Source of the DNA: Mixophyes australis | Lineage: Eukaryota > Chordata > Amphibia > Anura > Limnodynastidae | Direction: 5' to 3' | NCBI GenBank assembly: GCA_036250195.1 | Contig: JAVHZZ010000004.1 | Location: 166,048,369 to 166,112,368 of the forward strand | Length of the DNA stretch: 64,000 nt | In this document: positions 53,759 through 64,000 of the stretch, one piece after another | Position numbering within the stretch: position 1 is the first letter of the stretch | Layout: each line of letters starts with the position of its first letter | The notes under the pieces: model-generated | Database searches by the model: none | Seen by the model: the letters and a program-made list of their open reading frames with translations, nothing else | Told to the model about the DNA's origin: nothing | Translations under genes and position numbers: made by a program

Positions 53759-55098
53759 GGACTATTGTAAGTGATAGGGTTTCCACTAGTCACAGTCATA
53801 CTGAATTGTTGATTAGAATATGCGTACCTTGGTGCAGGAATGAAGCTAAGAAAGAGCACTTATTATAAACCTAAACTATCAAGCTCACTACCAGGTCAGG
53901 CCATTTGCATAGTGATGGAAATTTGAGCTAAAGCTAATTTGCCCAAGTGAATAGGGTTTATTATAAAGCCTATGTTATTGTAAAAGGATAGTGTTACTAC
54001 TGGTGTAGTCCTGGTCCTGCAAAGGTCTAGTAACTCTATTTAAGCACTGTTTCAGAAGGCCCTTTGGACATAATTATCCTTTTCTAGCTAATGACTAAAA
54101 AGTTTGACACTTTTCAAAAATAATTCATTCAGGTTAGTTTAATTCTCGACACGAAAGTTATGCAAGAAAATGATAATTAGTACTTTATATCAAGTTAAAA
54201 TGTGAGAAAACATAAAAGTTGCAATGAACTGACAAAATGTTTAAAAGACACATAACAACATTAAATTGTATGGATAAAAGAAAAGTAAAAAGTAAAAATG
54301 TGTTTTGGCTTTCACATTTGACTGACAGTCTGGACACTTGGATGATATTTTTTTTTTCTACTTAAACTACAGCTTTCCATTGATCCATACAGTTGGGGTC
54401 ACACTTCTTTCTTCTGGTGTTAGTTAAGGCTGTTTTAAGTTCAAATCAGCTGAATAACACCATCCTGATCACTGTTTATGTTTGCTTCAAATTTCACCTC
54501 TTGATTTTCTACTCATGGATCTATTGATCTATTGTTCACCAACCCAATCTTAGCAATATATAATGATCCAATATGTTACTGACACAGATCAATACAAAAG
54601 AGCAATAAACAGACCAAAATGTTCAAGGACCCTTTTTGTAAGCTTTTTTCCCAAACACATAAATTCTAGCATGTCAGTGTTTCGCAAAATGAAACAGACA
54701 TCTACCATTTTATTTTTTTATTGCAATGTGACAGAAGAATTTTGAATTTACACCACAGACTAACATATTTGGTACAACTAACCACAGGCAGTCTTATTAC
54801 AGGTTGCAGAGTTACAAATATGAGAGAAATTTGGGGGTTCCCCCAGCTGTGAACTCTTATGTCACCTGTAGCCATGTGCTGTAACACACCAAATACTGCT
54901 TCTTATTACTGCAGCAAAATTAGTTATTTGCTGGTCATCTATATCTCTTCAAAATAATTCTTTAGGAGTCTTCCCTATAGCTATATGTGTGCTATATTGC
55001 ACACATGTATTCTGTCAAAGCCTAAAGCTGCAGAGATACTCTGCTCTCAGCAGCTTCAGATAACAGTGATAGTATCAACAGGGGGCTTTTAGTTACTA
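53759..55098. other. Unassigned AT-rich stretch
   Basis: No motif-bearing frame and no repeat arms. Confidence 0.35.
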
Positions 55099-55099
55099 T

Positions 55100-55117
55100 G
55101 GGGGGGGGGGGGGGGGT
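55100..55117. repeat. Poly-G tract of about 18 bases
   Basis: An uninterrupted run of G between ATG and TTAATAAAGG. Confidence 0.9.
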
Positions 55118-57779
55118 TAATAAAGGTGTAGGAACAAAATACATGTTCTTTTATCTTTTTTGCAATCTCAAAACTAGGACTACCTAAAGGGAGCCCATCA
55201 TTCTTACTCCAATAAACCAGGCTATCCAGCCTTTACAATAAGCTCTGACAAGTGAAAGGAAATATTTTACTGCTACATACCTACAATTCTTGGTTGCTGT
55301 AGTATGGGTGGAGCACAGTTCATCCAAAAGTGTGTATGCCTTTTTAATGGGTACCAATAGTGTTTTCATGTATACCCCCCAGACCAAATGGACACTGGAA
55401 ACTACATTTTCCATCATGCCCAATGAGTGTAGAAGGGGAAGTGGCATCAAGGCCCACCATTTGCAGAGAAGGAGAAGTGCAGGTGTGCATTCAGAGAGAA
55501 GGTAGATACGGGCATTACCAGAACCTCAGCCTTACCAAGCAGAGCCAATGGAAAGAGGAGAACAGTGTGAACTGATGCTCCCAGTCATTACTGATCACAG
55601 AATCGCCTAACTTCCCCTTGGTTTGAATTTTTATACACCTGCCTTTTCAAACCCGTTCCTGGTTGTTGTGATCAGGTTGCTTGTTTAAGGAATATCTTAG
55701 GCTGGGCTTATCTGGGAGTGACTGGCTCTGATGGATGTGTCCACATTAGTCTCCTCCTTGGGTTTCCACTTGGGGAGCCTTGCATTTAGTTCTGGGAAGC
55801 AATAAATGCTAAATATGACCTGATAGTTCCTGAAAAAAGGACAAGCTCTTCTTAATCATACATCTATGGGTAAACTTGCCATATAAAATGAAGAATAAAG
55901 TGACATTATACTGGTACTAGATGAAACAGAGTCCTCAAACATTGTTATTAGCAGTGTCCAATACACTCACTTTACAGTAAGTAATATAAATTCTACATAT
56001 TATGCAGCAAATAAAATAACCAGTGATGTAATCCTAAAAAAAAGAAATGACAAAGGTATTCCTCCTGTTCATCCTTCTGCCTGAGGTAGTAACTGAAATG
56101 GTGGTCCTTAATAGCTATACAATTGCTATAAACCTTGTATACTAGTGTGCACTCTAAAAGACAAATATTGTGATTTAGTCATTATTTATTTACTAACATA
56201 ATAGAAACCACTAATTTAGCCTTTTGCTACAAGATATCTAGCAGTTTGTAAGCCATTTTGTACATTTTACTGTAATTTAAAACCTGACTGCCTCAGGTTG
56301 CGGCATGACAGTTACACCCCTGACCAGACCTATAAGAATCATGAAGGTGAGCATAAAGGTCATAAAGTTGAGCATGATGCAGCACACAAAGCATGTCCTG
56401 GAAAACAGTGGGAGCTGTCATGCAAATGTGTCTATGCTAAACTGTGGAGTCATTTAACTTTTGTGAGTAACATAATGCACATATATAAAATGCTCATAGT
56501 TTAAATAATATTATCTTAGAAGCAAAACCTGTGAATATAATATTGTCACATATCCCAGCATATAGAGCAAGAGAATGTGGATCAATACACACAAAAAGCA
56601 CCAGAGCCAGCTCAATAAACAGTGGGTCTCTCTTTAAAAGATTCACACTGGATGCACCAGGCAGTCAAAAAGAAAAACCCATAGCTTTGCCTAGGTTAGC
56701 CTTGATTACATAACTGCAAGTCACTGTATGGAACATAATATAATAAAAAAAAATATATTCAATTCCCTCTAGGTGTCTTTGTCACTAGAGTTCAGTGTAT
56801 AATTATATACATCCACATTCTCGGTTGACCACAACGTCCACGTAAGGGTGGTTCTGCAACATAATTAGAAGCTCTATAAGGGTAGACCTCTTGGAAAGCA
56901 GACAACTTTCCATTTGAGTACAGGCAACATTTTCTGTATAGTTTTAGTGATAGGTTTAGTGATGTCTATGCTAAATGCATACAAGACTCTTCCAAGTTCA
57001 CAAAAGACATTGTCTCCTTGATGTGGCATTGTTTTTTTTAACTTTTACTTTAGGAGTCGGGTAGAGTATCTGCAGCTTTCTTAGGATCAGACATTCTTTA
57101 TGTTAGCAATTAGTTTGTGCGCTAGAAACCTGTACATGAATATAAAGTGATGTAAAAAGAGACAGTTTTTGTAACATATTAGCTAGGTCTGGATTCTTTA
57201 CTAAAGAAAATTTCAGGCCTGGTTGCTCATGCAGCCAATATTATCTCTTTGATCTTTCTTGAGCATGGTTTGAAACCCATGACCCTTATATTTTATTTCC
57301 CCATGTCCTCTGTTGCTTTACTTTTAAATCATATTCTTGAGTCGGAATACTGACATCCATTATTTAGTATGCACTCTTCCTGTGCGAGAAGGGTCTAGAC
57401 ACTTATGTATTCTTTAGCGCCCCCAGAGACCACTAAGTTGATGGTGAGGTGCTTTTCAGAAGAGAAAACTTTGTCTATAGTAGAATTGTGTAGTACATTA
57501 TTAAGGTGCCGCTACCTTTTATAACCACCTACCTTCTAATCACAATCCAATATAAATAGCAGACCTTCCGAATTACCATCCTGCATCCATGCAGTATCAG
57601 TAATGTTTTTGCTGTAAAATTAGATTTTAGTTTCTTCTATTTCCCTATCTCAAGACACAGGCAGATACCATGCTGCTAGGTTTTTTTCTTTTTAATAAAA
57701 GCGCATGCACACGTCTTCATGATGAGCGACTCTGGCCAAAACATATTTCCTACTCCATATTCAGTGCATCCCAGAAGGA
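55118..57779. other. Unassigned stretch
   Basis: Frames at 55184-55450 (minus), 55290-55505 and 56298-56504 (plus) are short and without motifs. No repeat arms recognised. Confidence 0.35.
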
Positions 57780-57787
57780 GTGGCAGG

Positions 57788-58005
57788 CAGGGGCGGGCTG
57801 GCCCGGGGGGCAGGGGGGCATCGGTCCTCCGGGCCGCTCCGTTTATCCATTGTTAGGGCCGGCCACCCAGCTCCCCCTCCCCACCGGCTGCACTATGACC
57901 TAATTATTACCGACGCCTGCATCACATGACACGCAATGCGGCCGCCTCAACGCACAGGCGGGCGTGTCACATGACACGCGATGCGGCTGACATTGACAGA
58001 CAGTC
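57788..58005. repeat. GC-rich CAGGGGCGGGCTGG-ended repeat (hAT-like, partial)
   Basis: The left end resembles the termini of CAGGGGC-type hAT elements. Inside, a CACATGACACGCRATGCGGC block is repeated at about 57922 and 57969. No right end and no target duplication could be found, so this may be truncated. Confidence 0.4.
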
Positions 58006-58258
58006 CACACTTGTACGTAAAAAGGCATCACAGCAAGAAGTCTGCAATTTCTCACACAATTTACTTTTTTGTTCTGACTTATAACATCTGTACAATATGC
58101 ATGTCTTAGCAATTCCACTAAGTAATCCACAAATCCACTTCAGTTGCTTATGTAAACACAATTCTATTAATATTTTAATCACAACATCCCTCGCAAATTT
58201 GTCTCTTCTTCAAATCGTAACAGAGAATATGGTTGTCACACCCCTGGACACATGACTT

Positions 58259-58594
58259 CATCATCATCATCATCATCATCAATTTATATAGCTCCACTAA
58301 TTCCGCAGCGCTGTACAGAAAAGTCATTCACATCAGTCCCTGCCCCATTGGAGCTTACAATCTAAATCACCTAACATACACACAAAGACCGAGATAGACT
58401 AAGGGCAATTTAATAGCAGCCAATTATCTTACCAGTATGTTTTTGGAGTGTGGGAGGAAACCGGAGCACCCGGAGGAAACCCACGCAAACACAGGGAGAA
58501 CATACAAACTCCACACAGATAAGGCCATGGTCAGGAATCAAACTCATGACTCCAGTGCTGTGAGGCAGAAGTGCTAACCACTAAGCCATCATGC
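58259..58594 (-). mobile_element. tRNA-like SINE, nearly full length
   Basis: On the minus strand it starts GGCAGCATGATGGCTTAG at 58594. A box-A-like TGGCTTAGTGG is at 58588-58578 and a box-B-like GAGTTTGATTCC at 58545-58534. Then come a conserved body (GGGTTTCCTCCGGGTGCTCC, CCTCCCACACTCCAAAAACA), CAATGGGGCAGGGACTGATG and a 3' end TGTACAGCGCTGCGGAATTA followed by (TGA)n. The 3' end resembles that of the L2 copies, so L2 probably supplied the enzyme. Other, partial copies are at 6265, 10655 and 43237. Confidence 0.85.
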
Positions 58595-58776
58595 TGCCTT
58601 GCATTTTTTAAGTACTACGCAGCCCCTGACTCTCCTCCCGTGCAAATACTATTCATTGAGACATACCTCCCAAATTTCCCACCCGTGGGACAGTTGAGAG
58701 GTGTGCCAAAATGTACTACAAGTGAGGACAAACTATTAAATCTTTATTTTTCTCATAAACACATAAATACATAGCA

Positions 58777-58884
58777 CTCAGATTCTAGCTATCATTTTGT
58801 AGAATGTGCTACATAAATGATAGCTAGAATCTGATTGGTTTTTCAAACCCGCCGGAAAACTCTCAGCTTGATACATTTACCCCC
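58777..58884. mobile_element. Partial foldback MITE (TTTACTAA family)
   Basis: CAGATTCTAGCTATCATTTTG and its inverse, then TTTTTCAAACCCGCCGG and GATACATTTACCCCC, match the right half of the 60751 family; the left arm is missing or truncated. Confidence 0.6.
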
Positions 58885-60747
58885 AATTGTTTCTATTGCT
58901 ACAACACTGCTATTACTCACATGAACAATAAAAATAATAAAAGGTATCCTGTATTAACAATAAAGTTAATGAACACTTCCTTTTAAAACAAGTGACTTTA
59001 CACCTGTAACATACATACATATGTACAATGTTTTTATCATTAACTTGTATAGCTTACATCATGCATATTATTTGGAGTGAGCTTTTCATTGGCAGCTCTC
59101 ATTAGCCACAGAATTCTTTACTGACAGGATACACTTCATTCAGGAATACTGTAATCCTAAAATCACTGTCTTATTTCTATACAGCTGTTAATTAGCAAAA
59201 TGATCTTTCATCGGTGTAGGGTGTGTCACCAGCAAATATAGTAAATTATTACTGTAGAGTTTAATCAATGCAGTGCCAAAATAAATTAGTCACCCGCTAT
59301 ATCCCCTTTGTGCTTGCTTTGTTCTTACAAGTACAAACCTGTTCACATATATTAGATAAAGAACTAACAGAAAACAAACCCCAAAGGACAAAATAATTCT
59401 TCCACGCAAACATAGATTTATTGCTCTGCTAAATATGTTTATTCTGTTGCTCTCTAAAATAAACATAAATTACACATTCATCTCCTGTCTCCAATGGTCT
59501 GAGCAGATAAAATTTGTTTTCAATTATCCATTTCTTTTATAGTTTAATATCTAGTGATATATGTGCCACAATATGGAAATATCAACTAACATACCAAATA
59601 TCAGATTTCCAATGTACATCACAATTATTGTAAAATTTGTTGCTCCCTGGTGTTTAAATGTTTCTGAGAGTGTGTTCAAAGTTATCTTTTTCTTTTGTTG
59701 CAAAATGTAGTTGGAATCATTTATTGTTGGACATGTTGCTTTGTCTCCTTATCAAAGGATGTTCCATAGATCATATGTGGACCTCATTTACTATGAGCAA
59801 TACATGCACACCAGGAATTATTTTGGTTTTGAACTTATGTATGTAGAAAGAACACCCTGCACAGCTTCTCTATGCTCTATGGAGATGCCTCAGCAAACTA
59901 GAAGTGTGCTTCGAAGGGGCTCACCGTCAAAAAGTGTAAATAACATTTGACCAAAGGCCAACCTCTTACCACTTATTGCCATTCCTTCATTCAGTGGTGG
60001 AATAGAGGGATTTCAGGGGGTGCTTGCAGGTGGGAGGGGTCAGTAGTTCCTCCAATGTCAGAACCCACTGCTAGCACTGAGCATGCACAGGGAATCCCAA
60101 ACTGGACTTCACTGCACATGTGCCAGCACGTGTACATGCTCAGGAGAGGACCGTGTATTTAATAAGTAAAACATTTGGGCTGTATCCTAAAATTGGTTTT
60201 GATTTAGCCTCATAAATGGCTTAGGTTAAGGGGACTGCTTTTATTACATATGGCACATTTGTATTTTACATTTTTCATAACAGTAATACAAGTACAATTT
60301 GTAATCTATGATATTTTCCCAATAAGTGAGAACAGACATTTTACTTTTGTTTAAACTATATACTTTTATTCAGAGGAATATCCAACAAAAGTCCAACAAA
60401 ACTGCATTTTTGCTCCAAATCAAAGAGTAGTTATCAGTAATTTGCAGTGTCTTCTACCTGAATATATATTGTGACAGGAGTAGCCATAAAGGTAAGCAGA
60501 ATTTTGGTCAGTGATTAGTATGGGTGCAAACTTAGTTTTAATTAGCTGCCACTGTACTGCAAAATAGCATTGTCTTTTTAAAAAAAGCAAAATAACTATC
60601 CCCCATAGTGAGTTCTAAATAAATGATTTGCCCCTTTCTATCAAGTAGAGAAGTAAACAGTTTACCACTTTCTCTGTAGTGGATAACACACAAATCCTCA
60701 GACCTCGAGCTGCTGAGGTTCTCTTCTCAGCCAGTTACTGTGGGGAC
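58885..60747. other. Unassigned stretch
   Basis: Short frames only (59658-59846, 59711-59950, 59947-60162, all plus), without recognised motifs. Confidence 0.35.
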
Positions 60748-60928
60748 TTAGGGCTAGATTTACTAAGCTGCGGGTTTGAAAAAGTGGGGATGTTGCCTAT
60801 TGCAACCAATCAGATTCTAGCTATCATTTTGTAGAAGGTACTAAATAAATGAAAGCTAGAATCTGATTGGTTGCTATAGGCAACATCCCCACTTTTTCAA
60901 ACCCGCAGCTTAGTAAATCTAGCCCTTA
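60748..60928. mobile_element. Near-perfect foldback MITE with TTA duplication
   Basis: The element is 60751-60925 with TTA on both sides (60748-60750, 60926-60928). The left arm GGGCTAGATTTACTAAGCTG and the inverted right arm are identical over their first roughly 50 bases, and the match continues to the centre with few changes (TATTGCAAC versus TATAGCAAC). A 3-bp TTA duplication fits PIF/Harbinger-type MITEs. This is the freshest member of the family seen at 13950, 51986 and 58777. Confidence 0.88.
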
Positions 60929-62074
60929 GAGTGGTTCCAGCTCTTCAGAGAAAGGCTGTCCTCCTGCCTTCAACTGGCCACTGTAGCAGACTTACTGATT
61001 GACTCTTTATCACAAACATAACACTCAACTGAGCTCCTTTCTGGTTACAGGCCTGATACCCATCTCATGAATTACTGATTGGTATGGTGATCCCCAGAGC
61101 ATGAACAGATTGTTTGTATCTACTGTATAACAAAATATAGTCATAGGCAATTACTATCAAACCCTTATAATTAGCGAACTCTATAACAGACGGGTGAGCT
61201 GCTATGGTGATATTTACACCCTTGGAACTGTGGCTACAAATTTTGCTAAAATAGACTACTACTAATAAAGGGGGTTGTGCTTTTATTTTGTTCCTCAAAA
61301 ACCTGGAGAAATATTATTTAAATATTTATTTTGATGAATAATTTTGACATTTAGAAAAGACTACTAATGCTGCTACTACTAAAAATAATAACATACATCT
61401 TTATATATACATATAATCATGGAACAAGCAGGTAGGTGTCTGTACACACATTCTGTAACAGCTAAACAAGTTAAATAATGTGGAAAAAACATTTAATCGG
61501 GTATTTATCATTTCCTCTTACATTTCAGCCAATAGCAATCAAAAAGTGCCATTGTAATCCTTTTATTGTCTAGCTGGTTAATTATTTTATATTAAATGTT
61601 TGAGGTATGTTGATCATTAGATGTTGAATACTATCTGCATTGAAAATGATAACGATGGACACTAGATTTCATCTAAAAATAATAACTTCTAGCAGCTGTC
61701 ACCATCATGATTCTTGGAGACCTTGTTGTCACATATGAACAAAACAAGTAGAGGCGGCACTCCTAGCTTCAGTGTGATAAATTTATTTTTACTTGGTGAT
61801 TACACAGCGTAGGTAATGTTTCTGGATCACACCCTTTTGGACTTTGCCTATAATTTATAATAAAACATTGCTGACTACAAACACCATGGAACACTCAACC
61901 CAATTTAAAATGCAAAGTTGATACCATTATACAATTAACAGACAAATATATACACATGCCTAGGAACAAATTAATGAGTTTATTCACTATGTATATTTGT
62001 GAAATGATGAATGTTTCGCCAGAGGATCGCAACCACACTACAGTCTATTCGCAGACTATAAATATTTAGTACAG
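60929..62074. other. Unassigned stretch
   Basis: The part around 61740-61880 (AGGCGGCACTCCTAGC, TGATAAATTTATTTTT) looks repeat-derived, but I cannot name it. No gene is supported. Confidence 0.35.
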
Positions 62075-62076
62075 TG

Positions 62077-62293
62077 AGGGGCATATTCAATTGTTTGAAT
62101 ATCCCGCCGCGTTAAAACTATTACCGTTATTACGGTAATAGTAAGCTGGATTTCAGCTCGCGGCTCCCTGAAAAAAAACTCCCCAAGAAAACGACTGTAA
62201 TAACGGTTTTTACGTGCACTATTACCATAATAACGGTAATAGTGCGTGGAGCGCGATATTTTCTGCGTTTCCGCCGACAATTGAATATGCCTC
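62077..62293. mobile_element. Foldback MITE (GGCATATTCAATTG ends)
   Basis: The left end GGGGCATATTCAATTG and the inverted right end GAGGCATATTCAATTG match. Inside, TACCGTTATTACGGTAATAG occurs on the left and ATTACCATAATAACGGTAATAG on the right. TGA follows and precedes the ends, a possible 3-bp duplication. No coding capacity. Confidence 0.75.
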
Positions 62294-64000
62294 TGAGAGT
62301 GAAATGTACATTCTGTGGAATGGTGAAGCAAAAGCGGAACACAAAAATGATGAAATTCTTACCTCTACGAAATGGGGTTTTCTGCCCCAAAACTCCCTTC
62401 AGGCAACATTTCGCTCATTTCTACTATCAGCTGATTCATAGTCACTTTCTGTTAACAATTCAGTAGAAGTTAAACATATTTAATCTTCCAGTCAGTTTTC
62501 AGACTATTTCCCTTCCTTATTTAACCTTTGAACAAAATGGAGATGATTCAAGTTGCAATTCATTAATTGGGATGGAAATCCAAGGACTAAAATCTGTTTT
62601 AAGGAAACTAAGACCAAGGTAAACATTCTTTTCTGAAATTACTGTTACTTTTAAAATCACAGTTTGTTTAAACATTTTAAGCCCTCTGAAGAATGCTGGA
62701 GCTTTTAAGTGGTTTTATCTCTGCATTTGCTGGAGCATTGCAAGTTATTTGGCATTTCAGGCCAATGTCTAGCCAATTAGGGGGACACCTTGAGGATATA
62801 TGCCTGAACAGAAACATCTTTCAAAGTCAGAATTAAAAAATAGGCTTTAGAATTGGCTTTATTTGTTGTGACGGCAAACAGGAATTAGCCTGACCAAACT
62901 CGGGGGCAATGTTTGTATTAATTTTTTGAAGTACTTTTATATGGGTTTCACTTACTACTTTGACTAATCTAACTTGACGTTCAAGCACTTAAAACTTGTC
63001 TGTGATTACATTCTGCTAGTTAGTAAACAAAGTTTGGAGAGAGCCCAAGCAAATTACAGTCTGGAACTACAATGAACTGACCTGTAGTAAATAATGAAAA
63101 TGCAACTTTTCATCCCGTATTAAATAAATAATTACTGCTAAGATACCACAAGATCAATGCTTTTGTTTTTGTGTAATGTTTCTATTTCATTTTAGCTATA
63201 AACTGAATAAACTGCATCATTAACATATTTGAAATAACAAATATAACTATTGCAATAAATATAGTTGTCACTCATTTACATTTACAAATCATTTAACATT
63301 TAATATTGATGGAGAAACTAATTTTATAGGTATAGTTTGAAAAAAGTAAAATCACAATATGCTTATTCATATTTATTTTATTATCAATATTGAGTATGTT
63401 ATCTGTATAGTTTTCTCACTATGTATTATTAATTCAAACATCATGTTCAACATTAAAAAAAATAAAGTATAAAAAACTCACACACATAAATACCTTTATA
63501 TATAATATTTATATATATTGTTTTTACCACATTTATAAACATTGTATGATTTACTTTAATAACTAAATTATGTTGTTAAAAATTACATGCTTTATTCTAA
63601 GAATAAATAATTTTTTAGCACTGTTAACGACATCCTGAGATGACACTGTGATACTTTGCTTTTGCATAGAGGCGCACACTTAGGGGCCTTTCCAGTTGCC
63701 AAAACCCCCCCTGCTTCCACGACTTATTGACAGATTGGTACCAGCTACTTTACTGCTGAGGATCTGCATATCGGCCCTCAATTCTATAATAAACATTCAT
63801 TCCCCCTTTTTCCTGGGGTGGGCAGCACGACTGCAGTCCCACATGTGCAGGAAGTAAGAGGCAGACAGAAGAATCTACCTCTAAGATCAGAGCTGGATGG
63901 TAGAAGGTAAGTGTGGGGGAGGGCTCTTACTTTAATGCTGTGGTGGAGGCTTGGTATTAATTTTATGGTGAGGGTGGGTGATAATCATTTAATAATGGGA
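62294..64000. other. Unassigned AT-rich stretch
   Basis: No frame with recognisable motifs. The part around 63670-64000 is richer in GC and could be the start of another repeat that continues outside the window. Confidence 0.35.

Noticed and set aside
61800..62025. Hammerhead-like remnant on the minus strand (GAAACATT near 61820; TTCGCCAGAGG near 62015)
   Set aside because: Only the GAAA box is clear; the CUGANGA box and stem II cannot be traced.
62130..62466. Overlapping frames of 74-91 codons on both strands
   Set aside because: They cross the foldback MITE at 62077-62293 and carry no motifs.

Overview
The window reads as intergenic DNA from a large, repeat-rich vertebrate genome, most likely an amphibian and probably a frog. 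This rests on the mix of element families: L2-type and Tx1-type LINEs, a class I endogenous retrovirus, Ty3/gypsy remains, many hAT derivatives, foldback MITEs, a tRNA-like SINE sharing its tail with L2, and hammerhead-like motifs of the kind reported in Penelope-like elements. The species cannot be named from the sequence. I found no convincing host exon, tRNA or rRNA gene. Nearly every longer reading frame that makes sense belongs to a transposable element or is a shadow of one.

Layout. 1-3300: a MITE end, then a decayed hAT transposase on the minus strand, cut by a 749-bp solo LTR (2179-2927, TSD CTTCC). 3490-4266: L2 reverse transcriptase fragment. 4800-6400: a 28-bp palindrome, an LTR-like repeat and a hAT element with 8-bp TSDs that carries a 27-bp minisatellite. 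7260-8090 and 17640-18660: Penelope-like terminal-repeat candidates. 12-14 kb: small hAT and foldback MITEs. 14.5-16.5 kb: a hAT element (14659-16387, TSD CTATATAG) inside a Ty3-type fragment whose uninterrupted relative lies at 20368-20570. 20.4-23.75 kb: Ty3/gypsy pol remains ending in a perfect 209-bp tandem duplication.

25.5-36 kb is the best-preserved part. An L2 copy is split by an 8.4-kb endogenous retrovirus on the minus strand (26918-35362, TSD AAGG). Its two LTRs differ by only three substitutions, one single-base indel and a (TA)n length change. It keeps a 487-codon gag frame, a proline-type primer binding site and an LTR polyadenylation signal, but no recognisable intact pol or env. 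That makes it young and probably non-autonomous.

36-64 kb: foldback MITEs, hAT elements with TSDs (39166-39913, 40564-40863, 41551-43435, 47221-47391), a Tx1-type LINE on the minus strand (43624-44870), an LTR-like element with a 66-bp minisatellite (44929-46652), another L2 3' end (49862-50691), a 0.9-kb foldback element (52856-53758) and an SINE (58259-58594). The stretches between are AT-rich and show nothing I can identify. The window is best read as a record of nested insertions, several of which can be ordered in time.
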